Assembly (NCBI GenBank): GCA_029532625.1
Contig: JARFXM010000001.1
Span: 620,001 to 684,000 of the forward strand
Direction of reading: 5' to 3'
DNA from: Lomentospora prolificans
Lineage: Eukaryota > Ascomycota > Sordariomycetes > Microascales > Microascaceae
Length of the DNA: 64,000 nt
In this document: positions 35,734 to 46,320 of the stretch, in pieces
How positions within the stretch are numbered: the stretch's first letter is position 1
Layout: every line of letters starts with the position of its first letter
Made by a program: the position numbers and the translations under genes
Notes under the pieces: model-generated
What the model saw: only the letters and a program-made list of their open reading frames with translations
Told to the model about the DNA's origin: nothing
Databases searched by the model: none

Positions 35734-36441
35734 ATGGAGTCCTTGGTTCTCTCCTCTTCGCCTTTGGGCACTCCCAAAAGTAATTCCTCTATCAGAGCAA
35801 AGTCTTCCCTGGGCGCATGTTCAGACGACGATCCATCCAGCACAAATCCAGATTACCAAGACCAAGCCGTGCAGGAACAAGGACTGCAAAGAACTAGACA
35901 ACTAACGCTCCAAGCCGACTATTCGCTCGAAACCTGCCACAGCTGCTTATCCAAAGGCCAAGTATGCGTTCCGTCCTCGTCGTCGGCAGGCGATCCGCTA
36001 AGCCCTGAAAACACGGCCATCGTTCGGGCCCATATCTCACCGTCCCTTCATAGGTTCCTCCCTATGGAACTTCAGGCTGAGGAATATTCTATCTCTTTCT
36101 TCTCGCGCATCGGGAGTAAACTTAGTTCTTACTCATGGAGCTCGAAATGGTCGTCCAGCGCGGAATCGGACGAGAGCGAAGAGAGGATGTCTCTTCGCGG
36201 AAAGCTTGGGCGCAAAGGAAAGGCTCGAGAGAGGATCAGGCCTCTTGACAAGGATGAAACAGAGAACTGGTGGGTTAATGTTCAGGAAGTCTCGGCAAAA
36301 CTGGCGGTTTCGACAAAGAGCATGTGGATATGGCGGAGATCGGAGAGGGCGGGAGATTCTTCTTCTTTTCCTTCTTCTCCTACTTCTTCGTCTTCTACTT
36401 CTTCTTTTTCTACTTCTTCTTCTGACGCCGATCGTTCATGA
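35734..36441 (+). CDS. Ser-rich hypothetical protein
   Basis: Single-exon frame of 235 aa starting MESLVLSSS. It is Ser/Thr-rich with a lone CHSC pair (about residue 70). A hydrophilic middle contains charged helices (RMSLRGKLGRKGKARERIR), and TTC/TCT-rich codons encode a Ser/Thr/Phe tail. There is no signal peptide, membrane segment or recognisable domain. The continuous frame and start context favour a real gene, but it may be a lineage-restricted one. I cannot infer a function. Confidence 0.5.
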   Translation: MESLVLSSSPLGTPKSNSSIRAKSSLGACSDDDPSSTNPDYQDQAVQEQGLQRTRQLTLQADYSLETCHSCLSKGQVCVPSSSSAGDPLSPENTAIVRAHISPSLHRFLPMELQAEEYSISFFSRIGSKLSSYSWSSKWSSSAESDESEERMSLRGKLGRKGKARERIRPLDKDETENWWVNVQEVSAKLAVSTKSMWIWRRSERAGDSSSFPSSPTSSSSTSSFSTSSSDADRS

Positions 36442-37458
36442 TCATTGCGCTACCTACCAAGTCGGAATTTTTTTTCATCTTCAATAGATATATTGGGCGT
36501 TCTCGAGTAGTATTAAAGTCGCATTCACTGTGATGCTGAGATGCTAATGAGTAGGGAAGGATTGATTGGAACTGGTAGCGTAGAAGATGCTCAGGCTTTC
36601 ATTGTCCCCACCACTCGTCTTCACCGATATACAAACCCAAAAAGCTAAGTCGGTTGAAAAAGTCTTAAAAGTGGGGGAATATGACGATGCGGCTCTTTGA
36701 TGGGAGGCACTATCATGCTTGTCAGATCCATGGATGTTAAGAAGTTAGATGCCTTGGTCTGGTAGATATCTTGGGTCAAGGCAGGGGAACGTTGAGAACT
36801 ACAGTAGAAGGAGTAAAACACTTATTACGATGCTCTGAATGGTTCGTAGCAATGCCATTGGAGGACAATTCGTTGCATAACTCTACGGCACCAAAGCGCC
36901 ATACCACATTGTCACCTATGATTCGGACTTGATAATCTGCCGTCTTCTCCAATTCTAAGCCAAGACCTTTAAACAAAGCCTCATTCCCAAATAGTAGCAT
37001 GTTCGTCGCGGTGGATCCCCCGGAACCTTTATCCATTCGCTCCCGGGTATAATAGCCTGGGAAGTCATACATCCGCTCTCCTCATCGAGCCACCACCGCC
37101 GGTTGTCTCTACCAAAATTTAGAGAAAGGTTTCCCCAATCTGCCCGGCTGATTGGCTCCTTTATATTGTGCTTTGCTTCCTTTCATTCTGCGATTATGGC
37201 CAGCCCAATTCCCCTCGCCCGCGCACCGCCCGAAATTGCGTCGCGGCAACCCGCTTGGGATGTCAGGGGAGCCGTCCGCACGCATCAATGGAATTCCTTA
37301 TAGGACGGACCCATCCCAGATACAGGATACCTCTCCTTCTTGATAGATCAATCTTGAAAGTTTCAAGGATAGTCACTCGTTTGCATTTATTCCTCCTCGA
37401 TAACTCGAGGACGACCTGACTGCCGCTACCCCCTCGGTCGTACTGCTCGACATTCACA
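36442..37458. other. Intergenic region with one weak minus-strand ORF
   Basis: A minus-strand frame at 36776-37072 (98 aa, starting MYDFPGYYTRERM) has a protein-like composition but no recognised domain or clear splice partner. It may be a small gene, an exon fragment or noise. Confidence 0.35.
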
Positions 37459-38388
37459 ATGCGCCGGCCTATCCTCCTAACCACCCTCTTTGCCACCCCT
37501 GGGCTCCTCCAGGAGCAGGAAGGTGCGCCATTCTCTATTGGAAATATCAAGGGTGAGGGTTCCGGATGTCCTACCGATTCCTGGGCTCTCTTCGTCGAGG
37601 CCGGTCAATTTGGCTTTACCGAATTCAGCGCGACCATCGGGCTCGAGGACGAGAAGTCACATCTCGATTGCAAGTTGTCTATCGAGCTCAACGATGTCGT
37701 TGAAGGGTATCGAGTAGTGCTAAGGCAGGTGAATGTCGTGGGTAAAGCGGGGATGGATACGGGTGTGCAGGCTACAATACGGACGACAACATCCTGGACC
37801 GATGAGGAGGGCAGTGAGGTAGGAGAATCTAATTTGAACCGCCGTTGAGCGTATCGCTAGAGACTAACATGTAGAGAATAGCTATCCGAAGACCAGGTGC
37901 TCCTTGGAAGCGCTGTTGGTATTGAGTTCCCGCTCGATTTCCAGGCTGGTGGAACCTTTGCCGAGCAGGCAAGCGTATGCGGCGACTCGTCTGTCGAATT
38001 GAACATCAACCTCGATGTAGCCGTAGAGAGGGAGGGCGATGAAGGCCAAGGCCAAGTTACGGTCGACTCTGCCGCTTTGAGGCTGGACATTGAGCCATGC
38101 GAGATCCAGGGGGAGGCCCCCGTCGACGAGCCTACGGAGGAAGCACCCGTAGAGGAGACCCCAGCTGAGGGAAGCGAGGATGAATGCGTCGTTGATGATG
38201 AAGGAGAGGCGGCTAATGAGGACGCGCCGGTCGAGGAAGAGCCCGTGGTTGAGTGCGGTGAGGAGGAGGACGTCGTCGATGAGCCGGTTGAACCCGAAGA
38301 ACCGGAGGAAGTGGTAGAGGAGGAACCTGCCGAGGAGACTCCCGTCGAAGAGCCACCCGCTGACGAAGGTCATGCCCATGGACCATAG
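37459..38388 (+). CDS. Secreted DUF4360-like protein with acidic Pro/Glu tail
   Basis: Two exons (37459-37818 and 37882-38388) encode 288 aa. A short hydrophobic start (RRPILLTTLFATPGLL) looks like a weak signal peptide. The next block (GEGSGCPTDSWALFVE) and the C-x-L-S-I-E-L motif (DCKLSIELNDVVEGYRVVL) resemble DUF4360, a small secreted protein domain of ascomycetes. A second Cys pair (VCGDSS...EPC) lies after the intron. The last third is made of Glu/Pro/Val repeats (PVEEPV-type) that probably form an extended, acidic, wall-associated or linker region. The function is unknown. The intron has a CTAAC branch site and TAG acceptor, and the join gives EGSELSEDQ. Confidence 0.75.
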
Positions 38389-39509
38389 CTTTTTACTCCA
38401 CTATGAAGCCATGGGCGACGGATTTCATGTTGGGGTGGGGATACCTTAGCAAAATCTATGTATAGACCCTACTTAAAATCACGAAACAGGGTTGAATTTC
38501 TGCTTTCAAAATTGAACAAGATTTAAGGCGAGCATACCGCTGTCTACACTCCACCCCAGGTTTCAGGTTTGAAAAATTAGACATCCAGACAAAGCTGAGA
38601 AGCGCGGCTGTCGTGAGGCTTATTTGGATCGGAAGCCCTAGACCCGGCACGCATGTCTCTCACATTATCTAGCACACAGCATCTTTTCTCTCTTCCTTTT
38701 TCCGATATTCAGGATGTGCCTCTACGGCAAAGGAAGGGGGGAAAAACGGCTGGCTGGCCTATCAGGGGCAAAGTGGACTCTTGCATCACCGAGTTCTTTT
38801 GTGTCGTCGACTTACACGAAATAAACAAGCCGAAGCGTTCGACTACAAACCAGCCGAGAAGCCACTTCGAATTGCCGTATACTGCGAATGAATCCGATGA
38901 ATATAGAGAATCTCCTTATAAGCCAAGAATTTCACACCTTTTTCCTGTGCAAAAGTAACACGTGTTCCCCTCCGAGCCCAGATGAAGATGGACTCGTCGT
39001 GTTTTCATTAGGCTATATTGACTGCCGCCGCCAAACATAAAGCGACATTTGAGCCTTCGAACCTTCTCGACATCGGAAGCAACCTCCACACATTAATTGC
39101 CTTGACAAAGATACTATAGACGCCTTAGCCGAATGCCCTGTCACTGGATTACCCCGGAGAGTTATATATTGATTAAAATGCTACGGTGGCGGGCAGCTAC
39201 GTAGGTCGCCACTCTTTTCTCGCTGCTCTCCCCACGCGAACATGGCCCGCCGTCTTTAGTTTTATTCTGCTTGTTGCGTAGTAGTAAATAAGGCACGCGC
39301 GTTTATCGACGAATCTCTACGATTTCTCTCCTGTGATAGCCAATTTTGAGCGTTTGGAGATCTCTCTCCCCCCTCCCCGATTTTTGAAATCTTGATGGCG
39401 ATTCCGCCACTCACTCTCTAGTAAGAGTCTCACTCATCTGACTTCAGTCATATAAGCGCAAACACCCACATAAAACCTACGAGCGTATTCGGTTTTCCCT
39501 CGGCCCAAA
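38389..39509. other. Intergenic region, 1.1 kb
   Basis: No supportable gene. The right end is the promoter of the KDEL protein gene, with pyrimidine-rich blocks near 39360-39420. Confidence 0.5.
39451..39456 (+). promoter_or_regulatory. Possible TATA element
   Basis: TATAAG about 60 bp upstream of the ATG at 39510, downstream of CT-rich blocks. Supported by motif and position only. Confidence 0.3.
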
Positions 39510-40084
39510 ATGAAGTTCAGCACCGGCCTCTTCACCTTCCTCTCCAACGCCCTCTTCGCAGCCGCCACCTACCACTGGGACGTCGCCCGCATCGGCACCG
39601 TCGACTCATTCAAGTGGCTTCCCCCTTCCCCGGCGATGGCACTCCCTTAAACGGCTACACCTCGTGCGACTCCAAGGCCTTCTTCAACGCCACGCAGTAC
39701 AAGTACATCGATCTCAACGAGGTGCCCCCCGCCGGCCTCTTCCCTTGGGCCCCCTCCATCCGAAGCCTCTTCAACTCGCGCGCCTACCCGGGTTCCTGGC
39801 ACGGCGTCAACTTCAAGGGCGACGATAGGGAAATCGTCCTCATCGAGTACAAGGATGTGCCTGAGCTTGCCCAGAATTGGATTGAGGAGCAGCTCAAGGA
39901 TCCGCAAATGAAGGCGAAGCGATTCATGACTGTGCTCGGCAAGCCTGATTCAGAGGGAAAGGTGCCGCAGGCGTCGGAATTGGACAAGTTGAAGCCAGAG
40001 GATAAGCTGTTTATGTTTGCGCCGGGCGAGTTGTACACCTTTTTGCCTCTTTGGGTGGCTAAGGGTGCCAAGTGTGAAGGTCAG

Positions 40085-40117
<33 letters not shown>

Positions 40118-40452
40118 CTTCGTCGTCGACCTACACATGAAACTGTGCTAATGTGTTTGCAGACAAGCTCAAGAATCTTGACAACTACGTCGCCCCTCAA
40201 GTCGACGGAGAGGGCGTCCTCGCCTGGGCCGAGACCCTCACCCGCCCCAACCGTGACCTCGGCAAGCGTGACGTCTCCTTCGAGGTCGATGCACGCTTCG
40301 TCGTCGAGACGGAGGAAGGACGCGCGGCAAGGCTCTTCTGGGAGAAGGCTCATGCTATGGGCAGACGGGCTGAGAGGAAGAGGGTCAGAGAGGAGAGGCA
40401 AGGAAAGCGGGAGCTTCGGCAGGCACAGAGGGCGGACAAGGATGAGTTGTAA
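39510..40452 (+). pseudogene. ER-luminal protein with signal peptide and KDEL tail; reading frame broken near 39620
   Basis: The ATG at 39510 opens a good signal peptide (MKFSTGLFTFLSNALFAAA) and runs as YHWDVARIGTVDSFKW. That frame then stops at TAA about 30 bp later, while a neighbouring frame carries the rest: PGDGTPLNGYTSCDSKAFF onward to TAG-free intron 40080-40162 (with a T31 tract) and a 3' exon ending ADKDEL. A C-terminal KDEL is a textbook ER retrieval signal, which fits the signal peptide in the other frame and indicates one protein of roughly 285 aa split by a one-base loss around the C-run at 39620-39626. The gene may be truly broken, or the base may be missing from the assembly. 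The mature part is hydrophilic with a Lys/Arg/Glu-rich helical tail (about 60 residues). No enzyme family is recognised. Confidence 0.7.
40087..40117 (+). repeat. T31 homopolymer inside an intron
   Basis: Uninterrupted T-run in the intron of the KDEL-tail gene, lying 5' of the acceptor at 40162. Confidence 0.9.
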
Positions 40453-40878
40453 TTGAGATCAAAGATACCAGGCGTTTAAAGATGTTTGTTCCATAGCCAT
40501 TATTAATTCAAATAGTCAAACCCATGCACACTGTTGAAGATGTGGTGGTGATGTCTCGCCGTAGATGGTATGTTGAGGTGGCATTTACATCACAATACGC
40601 AAAACACCTCAAGAGTGGTTTCAGGGAAAAAGGAAAAGGTGCGACAACATATAAAGCGAAGCGAAATGGATATGGATCGGAGTGCAAATGCTTTATTCAC
40701 ATGAGCAAGCTGCTCTATCGTAGTACCACTCTTCTTCGCATCACTATATTCATTCAAATTTGCATATGCCTGGTTCCCTTCCGAAGCCATGGTAGTTGAA
40801 TACATTCACAGGAAGATAGGAAGAAAAGAGAAGGAAAATAGGTAACCGGGACAGCCCCTCCCAGTGATCATCCACCTC
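40453..40878. other. Convergent intergenic region
   Basis: 3' flanks of the KDEL gene and the dioxygenase; nothing further recognised. Confidence 0.5.
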
Positions 40879-42352
40879 TTACTCGTCACGGCCGAAAAGC
40901 CTCCTGACGAGACGCGGCAGACCGCCCATACCAGGGAAGCCAGGGAAACCACCGCCACCGCCAAAGAAGCCGCCGCCGCCGCCAGTAAGAAGCGCAACAG
41001 GGCCAGTGGGGTTCATGACGCCGCCGTCAGCAGTCCACCACGCGGCGGGGTTGACGCGCAGGTTGTTGTTGACGTTGACACCAAAGCGGATCCAGGCGTA
41101 GAGGCCGTCCTCAATCTTGTCACCCACGAGTGCGTAGCGGACGATGGGGTCGTCGCCGTTGGCACCCATCATGAAGAGAGTGTCGCGGACGTTGGGGAGG
41201 ATTGCCATGGTATTCTGGGAGTAGGGCTGCACGGCGTCGACGTTGGTGATAAGGCCCTGGTCGAAGTAGATCTGACCGACGTGGGCCGCGCGACCACCGG
41301 TGATGGTGTTGTTGGGCTGCAGCTCACCATCGAGGTAGACGATGGCTAATTATTTCGTTAGTTGATGCCACGTCATGCTAAGATCGTAGAATAGAACATA
41401 CCGTGGATGTGAGTGGCACGGCCCTCGTAGTGACCGGGCATGAGGGTGTCGAAGGTGGCGATGCCATCGGTATCTGTGGGCTGAAGACCTCGTAGAGTAG
41501 TGCCCTTTAGGATGGAGGGATCGTTGGGATCACCCATACCGGGGTAGCCCTGAACGCCGACGTAGATACCCTGGAGTATGTTAGTCTTCAATCCAGGTTT
41601 TTTAGATTCTTTTATAACTTACAGTAGCGTTGGAGCTCCAGATATCGAGATAGGCGTTGGGAACAGGCTCGCAGGTCGCAACGTCAACGACCTGAATGGC
41701 AAGAGTCATCTTAAGACCCGACTCGCCATTCGTGATGTCTTTGCGGACTTCCTCACCAAGAACGTCTATAAAACAGTAAATTCTCCGTCTTTTGGCCCTT
41801 GAATAGCAATCAACCACATCGAATCAAGGTGCAACTTACAAAGGGGACCCTGGTCGACAGCAGGCATGAGGATACAGGCACCAGCATCCTCGAAGAGAGA
41901 GGCGGGCGACATATCGAAAGTCACCGTCTTGTCAGACTTGTGGTCGATCTGAGAAACCGAGAGATAGTCTCGCTTGTGGATCGAGGGGCTGAAAAGAATC
42001 GAAGTTAGCCTTTCGTCCCGCGCCGCTATATTCTCAACTGCCTGGAGCTCCCGCACTGATACAACACCCGAGTAGCTCCTAAATACTTGTGTTCCTCGCC
42101 CACCATTAAAATTCACACATACCTGTTCTCAGGCTCGATACCGAGAGATCGGCGGAGCCTCAAAAACTCCTCACCGTTCTTCTCAACATATCGCTTCGCA
42201 AACTCGGGCTCCTTGAATCTCTTGTTGCAGTGGTTGAGGTCACGTCCGAACAACGGCCTCGCGGCATGAGAGGGAACCCTCTCGTGACCGGGATGGGCTA
42301 CGGCCAAGGGAGCGGTCGCCAAAAGCCCGGCGAGGATGGCCTTGAGTTCCAT
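40879..42352 (-). CDS. Secreted intradiol ring-cleavage dioxygenase
   Basis: Five exons (42352-42123, 41988-41840, 41765-41623, 41570-41402, 41345-40879) encode 385 aa. A signal peptide (MELKAILAGLLATAPLAVAHPG) precedes an N-terminal helical part. The catalytic domain starts with GPLYVLGEEVRKDI, continues with the Tyr-bearing AYLDIWSSNATGIYVGVQG and the His motif HYEGRATHIH that supplies the non-haem Fe(III) ligands. It ends in a Gly-rich tail (GGGGGFFGGGGGFPGFPG). Intradiol dioxygenases open catechol-type rings between the hydroxyl groups; the extracellular form suits breakdown of lignin-derived or plant phenolics. All four introns are small and phase-consistent. The Gly/Phe-rich tail may help with wall attachment, but this is inference. 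Confidence 0.9.
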
Positions 42353-45067
42353 CTTGTGGTGAGGTTGAGTTTACACGACCAGTTGGTGATGCCTGTGTCG
42401 AGAGGGAAAGGGCGAGATTGCTAACACAACGATGCTCCACAGATATGCGCGCGCAAGGCAATGAAGGGGAAAGGATCCGGCACACTGTTCAGCGGAAAAG
42501 AGGAAGGCGAGAACTAAAAAAGGGGAATATATATTTCTGGGCACAAAGAACCTTTTCTATCCTTTCGGGGGTGTTTTTCTCTTGCCCGCTTTCCGGGGCG
42601 TGCGGTCCTCTAACTCCCAGCTTATCCCATCAATATCCTCGCATTCATTACCCGGGCCCGAAGCGAGCCTATCTTGCTAGCCTGCTAGGCCTGGGGGACC
42701 ACTTTCTCATGGGGCAATAAGTCCCAAAAGATCCGACGGTTGTATAAGGGTGAAAATCCGAGGTCGAAGGAAGTAAAAAGACGCCATAGTGCAGTGTACG
42801 TAGCCACAACACACATCAAAAGGTTTTGTTCTCGGCTTATTGGCCGAAGGCACGGGGAACTTCCCTCACATGGCGGTACGGTACCCTAGGAGAAGGAAAA
42901 AGATAATTAGGTTACTACCGAAAAGGTGTCTGCGCCCGTGAGAAACGGGCCTATCTGGTCGCAGTGATTCCCCATCATTCACAGCTCAATATCAGACAGA
43001 TTTGCGTGGTGCTATCGAGGGTGCTAGGGGGTGAGCATCTGTGGGTCGAGGGGTTGGTATAAGGAATCAGGACCCGACTTCGAAATTTTCGGTTGTTAAA
43101 TTTAATCTATGTCAAGTAAAGATGAACGCGTACGCTACTCTCGTTTGTGGGGAAACAAGGTTATGGATTGGCGGCGGGTAAATTTGGGGATTATCACCTC
43201 GACCAAGGCCTCATCAAGAAGCCGTCAAGACAGCACCATTCACCCACTTTACCCAGATTACTGGTTGTAGTCGCCGGCAGTCGTGGAGAACGCCACGTAC
43301 CCTGCCATTAACAGTGATATGTAATGGAAAGCCTCCGCTTGGCCGCATTTCTCCAGCGGGGTACAGCACCGACTCCAACTCCGCGTAGCTGACGATGGGC
43401 GGTTTCCCCTCGTGAGTCTCTCGTGAGGCGGGGAGACCAGAGTGCTAACCTTGCGATGTTTTTGAAGTGCATTAAATCTGCAACCCCGGATACGTTTCTC
43501 AGCGTGTACAACATGACGACCCACCGATGTTATGGAGCCTGTAACATCTGCAGCAGGACCAAGGCCGTGAGGCAGAGCGCGGAAATTGATTCGACGAATC
43601 CTGGAGTTTGGATTTGAACATACCGTTCTGGGGAGAATTTGCGAATTTGCGAACAAAGCTTAGGCATCCTCTTTAAGTTCTCACCCAGTCGTTTGCTGGC
43701 CGTGGTAGAGTCCAAGACATGTATCTCGAAACAATAAAGAGCATGACGATGAGAGGCCAAGGAAGTAAGATCTTGACCCACAGACCAAGTACATGCCTCG
43801 TTGCTATTCTCGAAAGGGTGTAACATCAGACAGACATATCCGATCCCCACCGGAAGGCTTGGAGGTGGGCGGCCGTCCCGCCTTCAAGCCAGGCGTGCCG
43901 GTTGCCGAGAAGACCTAGAAAGCTTCTGTTGGAGGAGGTGAGGTGGTGTGTGGAGCCGCGATTCCGATCAAGAAATAACGTGCCAAACCTGTCAATTTCG
44001 CATTCAATATCCGGGTACTAGCAGAATCGCATGCGTACGCACTCTAGGAAATTTTGCCGTGCAGCTGCCATGCCCTCCTTGTGTTAAACAGATAGTCTGA
44101 GGTGTTTTCGTTGGGTTGCCACTATTTCCCGCCGCTCGCTCAATTAACGCTTCCGCTCCGTAGCTAGGCCTGGTCCTCACCAGGCTGCCTTGGAGAGTTG
44201 GGGGTTCCTTATTCTTCGGAAGAGATGACGATGTGGAAGAGACGGCACTGAACATCCAGGCTCAACATGAGCCGACGTCAACCCTCGTACCATTCAATTC
44301 CGCCGGAAGGAGCCCGGCAATGCTGAGAATAGAGCAGAGAAAGAAGGATTATACCGGGGGATATATGATTGGGCCAGCTGCATTGTGCCATTGTGCCATT
44401 GTGCCATCGTGCGGTCTTGTCTTGTAGCATGTATTGTGGGTCACTTGCTTGTCAAAAAATTTTCCGCAGGGGAAGGAAGGTGTGAGTAAAAACATCCGAG
44501 TGGTCTTGCCGTCTTTTGGCTCGCGGATGAGAGCGCGATGTTGTCGGAAGGAGAGATCCACCCTGGATCAATTGGGAAGTGACAAAGTGACGCAACACTC
44601 ACAGCCCGGAGGGATCAGCAGTGTGTTCAGACACAGTCACAAGAGAACACGCTCACAGTCTGTTGATCTTTTCCAAATATTCATAATGTCGTAAATACAT
44701 TGAAACGTGAAAGAGTTGGGCTGAAGGACATTAAACGTATTATTCCGAAGATCTCGAGAACATGGGGCGAGAGAACCATATCGCCCATCTTGTCTTACGG
44801 GGCTGAGGCTGTGGGCCAAAGCGCATTCGCAGAAGAAGCGAAATTCAAGAAAGAGTAGTCAACAGGTGATATCGAAATTTCCATACTGAGTGCACATCGA
44901 TATCAAACAGTTTCGTGGTCCGAGAGAGTCGGCATTCCCGCGGGTTGTCTACCTGGCGTCGCCGCCCTTACCAGGTCCATAATGGAGTAGTACCGGTTGA
45001 ACTTACAACCGGACGTTCAAACTCTTAGTAACATAGTCGTCGAGAGATTGGACTTTTCTATTCCGCA
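42353..45067. other. Long intergenic region, 2.7 kb
   Basis: No gene is supported despite scattered open frames. It contains a short tandem repeat at 44381-44412. The left end is the dioxygenase promoter; the right end is the 3' flank of the next gene. Confidence 0.5.
44381..44412. repeat. Tandem repeat, 4 x 8 bp
   Basis: Three perfect CATTGTGC units followed by CATCGTGC. Confidence 0.9.
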
Positions 45068-46226
45068 TTACGAGTTTCTCCGGCTGCTCGGAGGTCTGAC
45101 ATAAAACGCTAGATTCTGGTTAGTATCTTCCTCTTGCTGAAAACATCATACTTGCCTATCACTTACCGCCAGGTTTTAGTGCAGCTGCGTGCATGACTGA
45201 TGATATAGGACCAAGGTCCTTGTCCGCAAAAGCTTCGGGATTTTCATCCCAGAACTGAACCACATCGTCTACCTTGTGCGCTAGGAATCGGTCCCGACCA
45301 TAGCATTGGATTCCAAGGCAGAACCCGAATTCCCTGAATGCCAGTCTCTGCCCGGCGCTGCGGGCTATGAACCCTCGCTCGGGACTCACTATCCTGTGCG
45401 CCATGGACAAGCTCTCTTCACCGAGGGTTTTCGCCCACAGCTCGTTGCCGGCGAGGTGACACATCCACAGCCCCATTCCTAGGTCCAATGCGTCGGAGCT
45501 AGGTGATATCGTCCGCTGGTCGTTCCGGTTCATGATTTGCCAGTATTCGTCGATTTCCGTCGCCAGGGAATGAGGGACAAAGGAGTAGTTGAGCCGAGAC
45601 GCTGTACGTTGAAGGAGGCTATAAACGACATAGCCAGTAGCGGCATCTAGATGGCCCTCAGAGCCGACGAGGACTCGTCTAAGGTCCGTTGAGACCTTCC
45701 ATACCATGGCGAGGGAACGAGAAACTGTGGTGTAAATGAAGTGGGGATGGATTGCTTTAGCCAATTGGATGGCGAGGTTATTGTACCTCTCATCGGCCGT
45801 AGAGACCGAAAGTCTGTTGAGAGCAAACATCCACAAGGTTAGATAGTGGTGGTACTGGCCATCGCCGTCCGCACCTTCGGCATCAATCTTTCCGATCCTC
45901 AGTCCTCCTTTCAGTGGTGCATCATCAGTGGCACCTGGAAGTCTAGCCTTTCCATCTCGAGTTCGACCGAGAACGTCATGAACAGTGCGGACAAGAGATT
46001 TGGCAAGCTCGACATAGACAGGGTTGCCCGTTTCTTTGTATAGGGTCAAAAAGTTGACAACGCCGAAAGCATCAGTCCAGAGATATCGTCCACGATGGCC
46101 ACCAGCACCGGGGACCTCGGGTGGGGACCAATTGCTTGCCTCGTCAACGGTCAAGCCGTCAAAGGGCCCATAAACTCGTTGCATGGCATCCTTGAAGCGT
46201 GTTAGAGTCGGTTTGCTGTTAGCCAT
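45068..46226 (-). CDS. Uncharacterised protein, possible six-hairpin (alpha/alpha) fold
   Basis: Two exons (46226-45167 and a 41-nt last exon 45108-45068; the intron has a CTAAC branch site) encode 366 aa. There is no signal peptide. The sequence alternates helical blocks with aromatic loop motifs such as GRYLWTDAFGVVNFL, DGQYHHYLTLWMFALNRLS, ALDLGMGLWMCHLA and FREFGFCLGIQCYG. This repeated helix-loop pattern resembles six-hairpin glycosidase-like proteins, but no catalytic pair is recognised and the call is tentative. If the intron is ignored, the frame ends four residues later instead. A 13-bp inverted repeat lies 47-94 bp upstream of the start codon. Confidence 0.7.
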
Positions 46227-46272
46227 GTTCGCTGTGCTTGGATATAGCTTTGGTTGCTCGAAACTCGGATGT

Positions 46273-46320
46273 CTTTCCTAGAGAAAGGGCCATTGAGAAT
46301 GGTTTTATTCTCTAGGAAAG
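46273..46320. repeat. Perfect 13-bp inverted repeat (hairpin) upstream of the 45068-46226 gene
   Basis: Arms at 46273-46285 (CTTTCCTAGAGAA) and 46308-46320 with a 22-nt spacer. It lies 47-94 bp before the start codon, probably in the 5' leader or core promoter, and could form an RNA hairpin or a symmetric binding site. Confidence 0.85.

Noticed and set aside
38653..38958. 101-codon plus-strand frame
   Set aside because: No motif and weak start; looks like intergenic noise.
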